A stretch of DNA of 64,000 nt, taken from the NCBI GenBank assembly GCA_020284085.1, contig JACEVL010000078.1, forward strand, positions 1,655,001-1,719,000, written 5' to 3'. The DNA comes from Aporrectodea caliginosa. Taxonomy: Eukaryota; Annelida; Clitellata; Crassiclitellata; Lumbricidae. This document shows positions 33,701 to 42,942 of this stretch, one piece after another. The position numbers were made by a program, and so were the translations under genes. How positions within the stretch are numbered: the stretch's first letter is position 1; every line of letters begins with the position of its first letter. The notes beneath the pieces were generated by a model that made no database searches, had not been told where the DNA came from, and saw only the letters and a list, made by a program, of their open reading frames with translations.

Positions 33701-36700
33701 GTCGATTCTGAACATCCATAGTACCACTATCAACTCTTGTACTTGAACTGGTTGTATATTTCTTGCTCCCAGATACATCTGTGTGCCTACAACATAAATT
33801 CAACCTATGAAGAGGAAGAAGCATAAAACACCAGCAGAACAAATCAGAAGACCACAGAATGCAACAGTTGTATAAACAAAAAGTATAAACCTATATTCTA
33901 AAATTATAATCTATTGCAGGGTTACTCAAACTTGTGGGTGGAGTTCCAGAAATTCAGACTGGCTGAAGTCCAAGGTCTGGACTACATAGCCAAGTTTTAA
34001 GAAGACTTTTATTTATCTTAATATAAAGCAGTCATTCATGTATTTCAAGTAATTTAAGGTACCGGATAATAAATAACACCTAGCCTAAAATTAAAGGTTG
34101 ATTTTCTGCTCTCGACTTTAGCGAATTACCTGCCACGTTGTGATCAAAAAGGTTCTAGACGAGAGGTGATAGAAGCAAATAGTGCAACGATTTTTCGCCA
34201 ACGAGCAAATAACCCACCGACGAACGAGCAAATAACCCACCGACAAACGAGCAAATAACCCACCCACGACAGGATCTTGCGTAGTCACTTCGTCCAAGGC
34301 AACGACCTTGTCCTTGTTGTACTTCTTCTCTTTCAATCACTAAAGTTCCGTTTTTGTGCTTTTCAAAATCAAATATGTTGTCCAACTGTGGAAGACTATA
34401 GGCTACTGGCTATGCGATTATTTCTACGGGCATTAGGCGGGACCAAAATGGGCCCTATATAGGTCCTATGTGGTAATAATTATGAGTCTTATATGGGCTC
34501 CATATATCCCTAAATGGCCATCAGATCAAATTTGCAAAGCATGGCGCATAACTGCATATTTTGGGTTCTGACTTACTGCAGCAGCCTCATATAAATTGTT
34601 TGGCTGTAAGCCACGTCAATAGCACAAGATGTCTGCTCAGTTCAAAGAGTGTACTATGCACTTAAGTAGCTGATCACCTACAACATGTTAGACAATGTTT
34701 AACAAGATCTTTGCTTAATATTATTACTCTCAAATATTACTATGTCTGTATTTATTTATCTAACAACTAAGAAACAATCAATGCGTTGAGCAATTGTTCT
34801 TGAAAGATTTGCTCAAGGTCACTAGGTCACTACACAGTAACCATTTTAGAGGAGGTTCGAACCCTAACACTCCGTATTACAAGACACACTGACAGTCAGC
34901 TAGCGAGTCACAGTGTGTCACCTAAACTGAATTAACTGTAATGCAGTAATGTAAATGCTAATTTATATAGCGTCATCCACATCGTTCTCAGTACACTATA
35001 ACGAACTGGGTCAATGATAAGCGGGAATTTGTAGACACATCAGCCGACCAATGCTAATTTATATAGTCGGGCAGATATGAAAGAGTCATCCACATCGTTC
35101 TCAGTACACTATAACGAACTGGGTCAATGATAAGCGGGAATTTGTCGAGACACATCAGCCGACCATATGGTAGGCGAGAGTAAGGCGATGAACAGTAGTC
35201 AAGTCGGGCAGATATGAAAGAGTGCACAAGAGTAGGTGGAACACATAATATTACAACAGCTCTTGTAAGGTCAAGCATTCACAGAATACCGTGCAACCTG
35301 GTACACACTCACGCCTCCATCCATTCAGGAATTTACAGGAACACACTGAATCTAAAAGGCATAGAAAGAAAGTGGCTTCACCTTGAACAGCTTTTGATGA
35401 GAAAAAGTTGATGGGAAATAAATTCGACATTACGTGATGTATGGAAATCTGTACCCAAAAGCCCGAATCTACAACAGAAAACAGAATTGTAATATTGTTG
35501 CCACAAAATTATTTAATGTCCCCAGTCTCTCTCAAACACTCCTAAATTACAAACCCTTCCCAGCTTAGACATGAACTTAATTTAATACAAAATTTGGTAT
35601 ATAATTTTCACGATGGCTTTACAGCATTAATTTCATCTAGACAAAAGACACAAAGTTACTGTGAATAAAGGAAGAACAGGATTTAAATGCATAGGGCTAG
35701 TACACTTCAACAATTTCCATATTTTTATGTAATTATGGAATATGGAAGCAGTGAAATCATTATAATTATAATGAAATCAACAGCCAGAAGCCAACAGAAG
35801 CCTCTCTTAAAAAGATTGAGCTAACAATTTCTGCTCCGAGGAATTTTTCTTCGTTTGAAACAAAATTAAGACACTATCTGAATTCAAAACAGTATATAAT
35901 TATATACGGACCAGCCAACAAAACTGACAATGTTTCTAGCATGCAACAGTTCTGAATTAAGCTGTTTATAAAATCTAGTGTGAATCGTAATGTATTTACC
36001 TTTACATTTTCACTCTTTTAGAATGGCTTCCTGGGTTACTAAAAGAGATTTAAAAAACAAGCATTTACTAAATTAGTAGCATTAACTTCTAATCAGTTGA
36101 TTGACAATTCATCCCTGGTAAATAATTTAACATCGTAATAAATACTATCTTTTATCTAATTACTATTATTATTACAATTATTATGCGCCATTGTGACTTT
36201 ATGTTATACTCAATTATCAGGTGGCCATACTAGCGGGATTCATCATCCCTGTTGGGTCTCACCCTTGGCAAACAATATTAATGCAAATTACTAGATTAAC
36301 TGTCATAATTGCATTGTGTTGGTTCAGCAAAAAAAAATTGAATTTAATTGAATTAAATTGAATTATCATATTACTATTACTACTATTGTCATTAGAAATT
36401 TTTTTAAACTCACGAGGTCACGCAGAAATACAATCCAGTGCACGTTGAGTCAGTTTCCAGAAGAAGAATTCTCAGCTTCATATCCAGATTCACGAAAGTC
36501 AATTGGCAGGATGACTAGAGAAGCTGCGTCAGCTTCCTCTCTTTGTGAATCATCTATTGCATCAGTAACAAACAAATTTGCGAGTTCATGTATGCTGTTG
36601 TACAGTGTTGTTTGATTAAGTTTCTTGTTATTTATTCTTTGCTAGTGTTTGCATTCCAGTCTATGACATTTTAAAACTAATAATTGGTCATGCATTAGAT

Positions 36701-38687
36701 TCAAACTCAATAAACTGAAACGCAATTACTTTCGGTGCTTCAGTTAACTTAGGACTTCTGCATTTCGGTCTCCTCGGGTCGAGGCACCATTTAGTTGGAT
36801 GCCCATGAGCTCCCGACTGTTGCTCATTTATTGGCATGATGTTATATTCTTTTCAACAGTGTTTATTAGATGTCGGTACACCAAAGTGCGATTAGCAGTT
36901 GGTTAATAAAGAATATGCTTACTTACTTACTACTACAGCTCAGCCCAACAGCTTTGCCTATGTTGGACACACCAGCTGGAATCAACTGTCTTGAGAGCTG
37001 TGGTTTGAGATACTCAGTTTGTTCCTTCCACAGTTTCACAAGAACCTGAAGTCTGTATTATTTGACAGCAATTTCACTGGTTTGGGTCGGAAGCACCACT
37101 GACGAGTTTTCTTTAAGTAGTGCTTAATAAATGTCAGATTACAATTACAAACATTGTAAAGTTGTAACATGATTAAAGTTAAAATTACCTGACAACAAAT
37201 CAACTTCAGAGGCTTCAGAAAATGGGATTATACAAGATTCTGTAATAGAAAATAGAAAGCTTTTTAATCTGTTGAATGCCAATTTTGTATGTAGCTTATT
37301 TTATATAGCATCATCATATATAGCAACATTTTACATAGCATCGTCATATATAGCTACTTCTAGAGTTCTTTACCCTGTGCCTGATAATGCTTGATGTGCA
37401 CAGGGTAAAGCACCCTAGAAGAAGCTTCCTACCGACAATGCTAAATAAATTGTCAGAATCACAATAGCAAATACAATTTACAATTTACTTAAAAATTAAT
37501 TAAAATGACAATTACCAAATTCCAAAGGTTCTGGAGCGTCCTCAGGAAATTGAACTGTTGGGGTTTCGATTTCTGAAGCAGCTGTAAGCCTGTAACAGAA
37601 AATAAAGAGCTTTTAAATTTATTGGTAATAAACTAGCAAGTCCGGTTAAGCCACAGTTTAGGTTGGTAAATGAATACAATCTTTTCAATGCCATTTATGT
37701 TGGTAACAATGACGTTTAATGTTAACAATGACGTTTAATGTTGATAACTGTCATCAATCCAACTTTTATTTAAGCAAAGGATTAGTTATGTCAATCCATT
37801 TTTACAACAAAAATTATTTTCATCAATCCATCTTCTATTTACGCCAAGAAACATTTTCAGCAACCCAACTTCTATTTAGGCTAAGAATTATTTTCATCGA
37901 TCAATACAATACCATGCATTTATAACGCGCCTTAATACAATAAAGTCTTACTCAAAGGATGCGTTACAATGTTACCTAGTCATAGCACTTAGAGAAGAGT
38001 TATAAGTATAGATTATAAAATATTAATCAAAGAGGATCTTCAGACTGTTTTTCCATTCAGCTGGGCCAGCTACTATTTAAGCAAAGAACTGTGGTAATCC
38101 TACTGGCGGTCCCAAATTATTCAATGAAAGAAGTCGACAAAGTTATTTGATATTGAGAGCTGGATTGAGTTATAAGTATAGACTTTTCCCTAAAAAGTGG
38201 GATTACATTCAAAGAGGATCTTACAAGCTGGACTGTTTCTGGTATTCAAGAAGTTCCATTCAGCTGTGGATTTCTTTCCAACCGCCACTATTTAAGCAAA
38301 GAACTGTCATAATCAACCCAACTTCTATTTAACCAAAGAATTAGTTTCATCACTCCAATTTCTATTTAAGCAAAGAATTATTTTCATCAATGCAACTTCT
38401 ATTTAATCAAAGAATTATTTTCATCAATCCAAATTCCATTTTAAATTGAGATATTAAACTAATTTACCAACCTAAACTACTGTCTACCCGTAAGTCCTAC
38501 CATTTTGCAATTCCACGGGCTTTTACTGTAAAATAAATATGGCTTATAATTTTAACTTTCATGTGAAGTGAAAACACAGTCCGCCACCTAGCACATTTTC
38601 AGCACCTATCGCCTCTGCAAAATTGTTGAAAACGGTCAGATTTGCTTGTTAACATCTGCATCATACCTCGTGTTTTTCACCATCCAT
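24168..38687 (-). CDS. WASP-like gene lacking WH1 (gene 2), with duplicated GBD unit
   Basis: A coherent splice path is 38681-38687, 37516-37581, 37189-37239, 33629-33778, 32979-33084, 32609-32654, 31912-32104, 29099-29535, 25570-25675 and 24168-24229, giving 407 residues and a stop. Domain order: short acidic N-terminus, proline-rich piece, degenerate CRIB, GBD, long polyproline, WH2 (HLAAIRKGIRLKPV), connector (LADALWKAMKARGKAL), acidic tail with Trp. In the family WH2 binds G-actin and the connector plus acidic region binds Arp2/3. A second CRIB/GBD unit (31362-30022) is skipped in this path because its last exon is broken and its phase does not fit the WH2 exon. The C-terminal half is solid; the 5' end (first three exons) is tentative. 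Confidence 0.78.
24320..24735 (+). mobile_element. LINE 3' fragment and (TAA)n
   Basis: Encodes in broken frames the LINE C-terminal region (APPYLREL-like, WNGLPVALRL-like, TVLFDRGW) and ends gggagcgctcctgagtagac, ggggcgctatataaa and a long taa repeat. It is inserted in the last intron of gene 2, 90 bp from the last exon. Confidence 0.75.
24740..25569. other. Gene 2 last intron
   Basis: No gene, repeat family or structured element recognised apart from the LINE fragment at its end. Confidence 0.4.
25570..25675 (-). CDS. Gene 2 exon: WASP connector (C) motif
   Basis: Acceptor gtatgtttcag (phase 0) and donor G|GTAGTG (phase 1). It encodes VTPAPADRPKPEPEKHS then LADALWKAMKARGKALRP. The amphipathic pattern LxxALxxxMxxRxxAL is the connector that binds actin and Arp2/3 and, in the inactive state, the GBD. 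Confidence 0.88.
25930..26230. repeat. AT/ACAT microsatellite, (ATTC)n and retroposon tail
   Basis: Tata/cata runs and attcattc repeats, then a tail resembling 46360-46480 (gacccagaagg ... gggtcaccaaa). Non-coding. Confidence 0.55.
26277..27673. mobile_element. DNA transposon with internal mirrored 12-bp repeats
   Basis: The ends gagtcattttccggtaacat and its complement form an inverted repeat of about 30 bp, flanked by TA. Inside, nine copies of CCACTCCGTTAC or close variants occur: forward at 26471, 26668, 26850, 27006 and 27021; reverse at 27064, 27104, 27297 and 27470. All forward copies are left of centre and all reverse copies right of it. No transposase is readable. It lies in the gene 2 intron between WH2 and connector exons. 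Confidence 0.8.
27945..28020 (-). mobile_element. LINE 3' tail
   Basis: The complement of gggagcgctcctaagtac ... ggggcgctatataaatc with an attcattc simple repeat at its end. Confidence 0.65.
28027..28235. repeat. Short duplicated segment
   Basis: Two copies of ataagtaagtagattggact ... aacttag...acatgcgcgtaaagtcg about 115 bp apart. Confidence 0.6.
28459..28929. mobile_element. Probable MITE with GGG-type inverted ends
   Basis: The left end ggggtcgtccaaaaaggaca and the complement of the right end (gggagcatccacaagggacg) are related inverted repeats of about 25 bp, similar in style to 14985-15464. The interior has no gene. Confidence 0.5.
29099..29535 (-). CDS. Gene 2 exon: polyproline region and WH2
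   Basis: Acceptor gtttgaag (phase 1) and donor CCT|GTGAGT (phase 0), 145 codons. It begins STPSHNPGLPPVLPPRSAPL and has repeated Pro blocks that would bind profilin or SH3 partners. FLNEIQSGEDES and an acidic linker follow, ending in the WH2 signature HLAAIRKGIRLKP, with the V supplied by the next exon. The order polyproline-WH2 is as in WASP/N-WASP. FLNEIQSG may be a decayed first WH2, as N-WASP has two. Confidence 0.9.
30022..30264 (-). pseudogene. Gene 2 unit C: broken GBD exon
   Basis: Homologous to 31912-32104, but the acceptor AG is changed (tctcggcggac), about 80 bases are inserted after the first eight codons (about 30167-30246), and the core reads LSQLKDSETSKFTDNFTEELG with hydrophobic-to-polar changes. 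The donor (G|GTAAAC) remains. A LINE tail is inserted 80 bp upstream at 30340-30630. Confidence 0.8.
30340..30650 (+). mobile_element. LINE 3' fragment
   Basis: An open stretch encodes ALRSSTRDLMVVPRMRSA, ARVGPSAWNSLPQSLRLELL and RRRLKTFLF and ends gagcggcgctatataaatgt plus an attaca repeat. It is inserted antisense into the upstream flank of the broken unit C GBD exon, splitting a sequence otherwise continuous in units A and B. Confidence 0.8.
31056..31101 (-). CDS. Gene 2 unit C micro-exon (CRIB second half), intact but orphaned
   Basis: Acceptor ttctcttgtag and donor GTAAGA. It encodes HIEHIGWDSEKRAFD, a good H-x-x-H-[VI]-G-W-D core. It ends in phase 0 while the WH2 exon needs phase 1, so it needs the missing GBD exon. 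Confidence 0.65.
31362..31485 (-). CDS. Gene 2 unit C: CRIB first half, intact but orphaned
   Basis: Acceptor tttctttag and donor AG|GTGTGC. It encodes SSSQVSNSPASTGTPKADRK and NISKDDIGMPTDF, with the CRIB start fully conserved. Because the unit C GBD exon is broken, inclusion of this exon would give no in-frame path to the WH2 exon. Confidence 0.65.
31912..32104 (-). CDS. Gene 2 unit B: GBD exon
   Basis: Acceptor tgaatgtcag and donor G|GTAAAT. It encodes VDKLDSDMKAFFRNSRIS, then SQLRDSETAMFIYNFIEEHG and GIQ, then a Pro-rich end. Intact and nearly identical to gene 1 exon 7, except NSR for EIG before IS, which alters a usually conserved Gly. It splices in phase 1 to 29535. Confidence 0.85.
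32609..32654 (-). CDS. Gene 2 unit B micro-exon (CRIB second half), degenerate
   Basis: Acceptor tgtcttgtag and donor GTAAGA. It encodes HVEHGGWNPEKRAYN: the H-V-G-W-D core has become H-G-G-W-N, so Val and Asp are changed. The reading frame and splice sites are intact. Confidence 0.75.
32979..33084 (-). CDS. Gene 2 unit B: degenerate CRIB first half
   Basis: Compared with unit C (31362-31485), about 40 bases including the normal acceptor and the exon start are deleted. A new acceptor (cctctgtcag) restores an open phase 1-2 exon. The CRIB start reads KIFKNDIGTPTDF: the Ser of I-S is Phe and the first Asp is Asn, changes at conserved positions. GTPase binding is probably weakened or lost. Confidence 0.6.
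33629..33778 (-). CDS. Gene 2 exon: Ser/Thr-rich and proline-rich linker
   Basis: Acceptor gcacacag and donor C|GTAAGT, phase 1-1. It encodes VSGSKKYTTSSSTRVDS, then NRPPLPPPPGVRTGPAPPPP and TVVSQS. Homologous to the gene 1 exon at 5703-5810 but longer at its start. An internal Met (GTM) could also serve as a start. Confidence 0.75.
34960..35280 (-). mobile_element. LINE fragment with internal tandem duplication
   Basis: Reads PPTLVHSFISARLDYCSS on the minus strand, the post-RT region of a CR1/L2-like element. A segment of about 110 bp (catccacatcgttctcagta ... cacatcagccgacca) is present twice. Confidence 0.6.
35281..36449. other. Gene 2 intron, nothing recognised
   Basis: AT-rich sequence without exons, tails or repeats that I can name; 33779-34090 and 34600-34960 are likewise unexplained. 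Confidence 0.4.
36450..36553 (-). CDS. Candidate alternative terminal exon of gene 2
   Basis: Acceptor gatgcaatag, phase 1 entry. It encodes DDSQREEADAASLVILPIDF then RESGYEAENSSSGN and a stop. Joined to the two preceding small exons it would make a small acidic protein of about 75 residues with three related blocks (VQFPED, IIPFSE, VILPIDF). Either it is an alternative short isoform, a separate small gene, or not transcribed. An internal GTGAAT donor after IDF would also be in phase to continue to 33778. Confidence 0.4.
36935..37150 (+). mobile_element. LINE 3' tail fragment
   Basis: Decayed FAYVGHTSWNQL-type block followed by aagtctgtattatttgacag and an attacaattaca tail. It lies about 40 bp downstream of the exon at 37189, in antisense. 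Confidence 0.55.
37189..37239 (-). CDS. Gene 2 exon: short acidic segment 2
   Basis: Acceptor ctattacag and donor G|GTAATT, phase 1-1, encoding ESCIIPFSEASEVDLLS. Unknown function. Its end can join in frame either to the proline exon at 33778 or to the terminal exon at 36553. Confidence 0.5.
37516..37581 (-). CDS. Gene 2 exon: short acidic segment 1
   Basis: Acceptor gcttacag and donor G|GTAATT, phase 1-1. It encodes ASEIETPTVQFPEDAPEPLE and F, acidic and Pro-rich. No known domain recognised. The block TVQFPED resembles similar hydrophobic-Pro blocks in the next two small exons. Confidence 0.5.
37730..37905. repeat. Minisatellite, about 37-bp unit, array 1
   Basis: Four imperfect copies of a unit like CATCAATCCAACTTCTATTT followed by AAGCAAAGAATTATTTT. 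Confidence 0.75.
38285..38455. repeat. Minisatellite, about 37-bp unit, array 2
   Basis: Four to five further copies of the same unit as at 37730-37905, in the same gene 2 intron and orientation, about 0.4 kb away. Confidence 0.75.
38681..38687 (-). CDS. Gene 2 candidate first coding exon (start Met), tentative
   Basis: An ATG at 38687 followed by GAT G and a GTGAAA donor gives phase 1, matching the next exon. A stronger donor (GAG|GTATGA at 38667) exists 14 bases further but would put the next exons out of frame. The site is about 125 bp downstream of a ZNF143-like promoter element. Confidence 0.35.
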
Positions 38688-38811
38688 AACACCGGATTTG
38701 TTTTCTGATGTTCCTTCGCTGTTAAACTTTAATGGCTTTAATTTTGCAAAACAATCGTCGCACTGTACTGCCAGCGTTTAACACGTCTTCTTCCCCGCCA
38801 TACGAATACGA

Positions 38812-38822
38812 GCATTCTGGGA
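38812..38822 (-). promoter_or_regulatory. ZNF143/Staf-like promoter element
   Basis: The minus strand reads TCCCAGAATGC, the core of the vertebrate ZNF143 (Staf) site that sits close to many transcription starts. It is about 125 bp upstream of the candidate gene 2 ATG at 38687. The inference rests on one motif match. Confidence 0.4.
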
Positions 38823-39445
38823 TCATTGGAAAGTTCCTATGTAAACAATGAAACACATCACGCGGTGTAAACAATGAGACATCACACCTGAAGTGGCTGA
38901 GAAATTTTCAAAGAGTTACATTATATTACATTACATAAATATTATAAGTCTAAGCACCATATAGTTTACATTTTTATTCATACGGTCAGCTAGGTCCTCC
39001 ATCCATCCCACAATTCATACTGCCATTGGAGACTGCAGTTTATGATTTTAATGTACAAATTAGCCGGCGATTGGTTCCGTAAATCTCACAAATCTCTGCA
39101 CGTAATGCACTTTGTTTTACACTTAATTTACATTTGATAATAAATATGCTGCCTGTGCCTCCATAAAGCTTACAATTTTATGCAGCCAATAAAAATACAA
39201 TTTGATTTCTAAATAGCTGCTCGGCAGCACAATTTTATTTCAAAATCCGAAACTTTCAACGGCATTCAAATGATTCAAGTGTTGATGTCTGGCACATAAA
39301 TGTCATGTTATTCATTCATTATTATGCAAACGGGACAACGATGCTGAAAGTATATATAAGTTATTCACCTAATTTCCATGATAATCGTTCCGTGTTTTAA
39401 TCGTTCACTCCATGATTCCCAGAAGACATGCGGATGAGACTGAAC

Positions 39446-39577
39446 GCAACTCCCATAATGCCTTTCTCGGGCGATTTGGTCTCATGCGGCGTCCAATCGA
39501 ATCGCCGTGTCGAGAACAAGCTGCCACATGATTGGCTGCGGCACGTCACGTGTTCAGGAAAGGCATTATGGGAGTGC
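39446..39577. promoter_or_regulatory. Inverted pair of ZNF143-like sites with CCAAT and E-box/CRE motifs
   Basis: gcaactcccataatgcctttc on the left and its complement gaaaggcattatgggag on the right form a 17-bp perfect inverted repeat, each containing CCCATAATGC, one mismatch from the ZNF143 core. Between them are two CCAAT boxes (gtccaatcg, gattggctg) and cacgtcacgtg. This may be a bidirectional promoter or a small foldback element. No gene is seen on the plus side. Confidence 0.4.
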
Positions 39578-39599
39578 AACATTCAACTAATTCATCTTA

Positions 39600-40950
39600 C
39601 TTTTCACTTTAAAATCAAATTCTTTTGCAAGAAATTTTACATCTACCATATGCAACGGTTTCAACTAGAATCAAGAGCATCGTCAAATAATTCAGAATTT
39701 TTTGTGAACTTACGAATTTCCGCAACAGGCGTCCAGTTTGTTGCTTGCCCTCCGAAAAAACTTGGCAGTTGAAGACATCATGTGAAGACAAAACTGTTAA
39801 CGCCGATGAATAGTCAGTCGTTTTGTAAAGCAAGCGATTTGCTGATGACGCTCCTTACAGCTTAGCAACAGCGTGCGAAACGAACTAACTCCGAGAAAGA
39901 GTAATCGTCTTCTGAGGCAAACTATTGATTGAGAATACAATAGTTTTGCGAAAACGGACGAAATTAAAACCGTATCGAAGGAGGCGATCCCCGTAACTAA
40001 GAGAACTCCGAATGACGTCATTTCAGCCTATGAAGAATTTGAAAAATTTCTACCTCGGGTACACATCTAGGAAATTAAGCAGCAGAATGAGTCTGAATGA
40101 CTTATATATATATTCGTTTAATGAGAAAACAATGACAAAAACGCAGAAATGTTTACATAAGAGATTGAATAGAAAATAAAACACAGAAGTAATAATAAGG
40201 TATAGTAATAATAATGTAATTAATAAAGTAGCGGCAGCCATAAACAGGCGCCCAGTTAGCAAGCAACCTGGAAGGCGCCATCCGTCTGGTTGATGATGGT
40301 AAGTGTTCGAGGTAATGGTGTGTTCATGGGTCACCGGTTTATGCTGCAAAGGTGTCGTATTCGAGGTATAACGGTAGATATTAGACTCCTGTCATGATAC
40401 TTAAATAATAATAATATTCGTTATTGAATAATAAATAATAAGGGCTAGACGAAAATCACGAATTCACATAATTACTTTTGGCGTTATTTGCCGTGATTTT
40501 TCACGTTATTTGCCGTGATTTTTCACATATGATGCACTTTTGTGTTAAAATCCATAAATTTCTTATGTTAAAAATAACAAATTGGATCACAAATTTGGGA
40601 CACGTTGCACCGCCTTGGACATGACCAATTTGAAACCGCGACATTGTTTATATTGGTATACTCACTGACTTTTTAAAAATGATTTAGAGGAAATTTTTGC
40701 GCGCATCTTTAAAAAGGTTCGATTTCCTTCTTATAAGCTTAGCCTACCATGAGTCCATGACACCTATTATGAGGTGAAGGCCTGTTATAGTAAGACAGAT
40801 GAACAGACTAAAATTAATCGCCCTGGATATTTCCCTTCTGCGAAAGTTCTTGCTAAAGTAGCAGACACTTCTCTATTCAAAACTGTTCTATTAAATGAGA
40901 ATCATGCACTCAGATGCCTTTTCCCCAACCAACATTTCACCCCTTATTTT
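39600..40950. other. Intergenic, nothing recognised
   Basis: Only a short duplicate of cgttatttgccgtgattttt near 40490 stands out. Confidence 0.35.
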
Positions 40951-40956
40951 CTCAGG

Positions 40957-41193
40957 GGGGCCCGATAGCGCATTGGATAACATCTGGCATAGAAAGCGAG
41001 AGGTACCGAGTTCGAGTCCCGTTGGCGGATATGCTTTGTAGGCTGCTATTAGCGCCGTGTATTGCAGGCTGTCTGTTCTGTTAGTAGTTAAGATTTATGT
41101 CTTCTGTCATTTTCGTTCTTGTTAATTGTTTCAATTGCATAATTGTAAACTGTACCGGTTGCGATGTGTCAACCGGATTGTTTCAATAAAGGA

Positions 41194-41264
<71 letters not shown>

Positions 41265-41265
41265 A
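40957..41265 (+). mobile_element. tRNA-derived SINE, full length
   Basis: The head has A-box TAGCGCATTGGATAACATCT and B-box GGTACCGAGTTCGAGTCCCG. A body with ggctgctattagcgccgtgt follows, then a 3' part with gttgcgatgtgtcaaccgga and tttcaataaaggaatt, ending in a 70-bp (ATT)n tail. It is the most complete copy in the window of the family at 12095 and 16540. Confidence 0.88.
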
Positions 41266-41299
41266 TAACTTTAACCTTCCTAACAATGACTCACGAAAC

Positions 41300-42930
41300 T
41301 TTAGGCCCTATAGTTAGGCCTATTATCTCGAATGTTATTCCTTATCTTTTACTAAGCTATAACTTTATATTATACTATATTATCTAGCTTTTCCATGTAC
41401 ACCTACAGCGTTATGTCTGTTGTTAACACAATAAGCGAATATATGATGAAGACCCCTATCGTTTTTTAATTGTTCAATCCAAAGTAGGCCTGGACCTATT
41501 GTTATTTCAGAATGCGCATCGTGACCATCGTTTGATGCTGGGTGCATAAAAGCATATAGCCTAGATAGTATACTATAGACTAGTTTTAACCCGTCAAGAA
41601 TAATTATTATTCACGTCCTTATAAAACACAAATGAGAGGAATAGGGGTGTCCAGAAAAAGGATACATTGCAGAAACCAACCATTCCCTATTTTCCCCAAT
41701 TATTCTATTCATATATTGTCTAGAAATATTTTTTACAGAATTTTAAAGTGTTATCCTGAGGTCCCTCAAAGCCCTCGAACATACCCTACTTAAACTCCCA
41801 GGACTGAAGGCGCCCATGCTTTTGTCTTGGAACTTGGGTCCATTGTCGATTTACTCTTTTTATCAAAACAAAATTAACAGAGAGTCCAATTTGGATTAAC
41901 TTTTTACTGTTTGTTTGCGTCGATGAGAGCTATATTCTGATAAGATATAGATACTAAATTCAGGGTAAGTCAAGGTCATTTCAAGGTCATAAGAAACAAA
42001 ATCTAAAAACAATCGAAGAAAAATTATCAGACCTCAGTCAATAATTGTTGAAATTGGTTAATTCTTGCTTGTATTTCTCGTCTTGATAAGGGCTACCTGT
42101 GATAAGAAACAAGGATACCAAATGTAAGACGATCAAAAGTTATTTTAAGGACAAAAAGGTCAATTTTGGAGACAAATCCAGACCATGATTTGTCTCTGAA
42201 TGGACGCATCAAAGAGTTATTATCAAGTAAATTGATGCATTGCCTTGTTCTAACAAGAACATAGGAATGGGGCATCATATCCAGCGAATCCAACCTTGCA
42301 CATTCCAGAGCCGTTGTCGATAACCAATTTGGCAACATCATCTTCAAGCATTGTAGGTAATACTTTAGGAGATTTCTAATTAGCAATGGAATGTAGAGGT
42401 AACCTCTATTGGTCCTCTGAGGAATTTAAAGTACTTAAGATTTGCAAAGCATTGTCAATAAAATAGACTCTTCAGGCGAGTAGCCTAACTATCAAACTAA
42501 CAGTTTCGTATTTGCATAAGACCCACTTTGACACAGTGATAATAATTATTACAACCTTTTGGATGTACATTTAGTGCCATGTGAAATCCAGAGTACGATT
42601 TGTTTCACCAACCAGCCAACTCTATGAAACTCTATTATATATATTTCGTTAAGTTAATTAAACACCGTATTAATATACATGTAGGCTACATGTATCCGTG
42701 AATCTATTTGTAATAGCAAGACTTCAATTCCTCAAATGAATCTATTTGTAATAGCATGACATCAATTCCTCAAATAACAACCTGCATATCCACAACTTCA
42801 AAGAAGTAGCCTAGTTCTTTATTTCTTATATTTACTCTGTTGGATAGTATAAGACACAAGTCCAAACTTGTCTTGTGTAAACTATATTATTTTTTAACGA
42901 AACCGTTTGTTCAATTACAGACATCAGAAA
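41300..42930. other. Intergenic, nothing recognised
   Basis: AT-rich, no credible exon; one short direct repeat (gaatctatttgtaatagca) at about 42702 and 42738. Confidence 0.35.
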
Positions 42931-42942
42931 ACTACTAAATAT

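Noticed and set aside
38498..38521. Possible 24-base exon between the gene 2 start and 37581
   Set aside because: It has an acceptor (ttttacag) and a donor (GTAGGA), but it begins TAA and fits no phase linking its neighbours.
40957..41040. tRNA gene
   Set aside because: A and B boxes are present, but there is no cloverleaf-compatible acceptor stem and the body and (ATT)n tail show a SINE. The same reasoning applies at 12300 and 54490.
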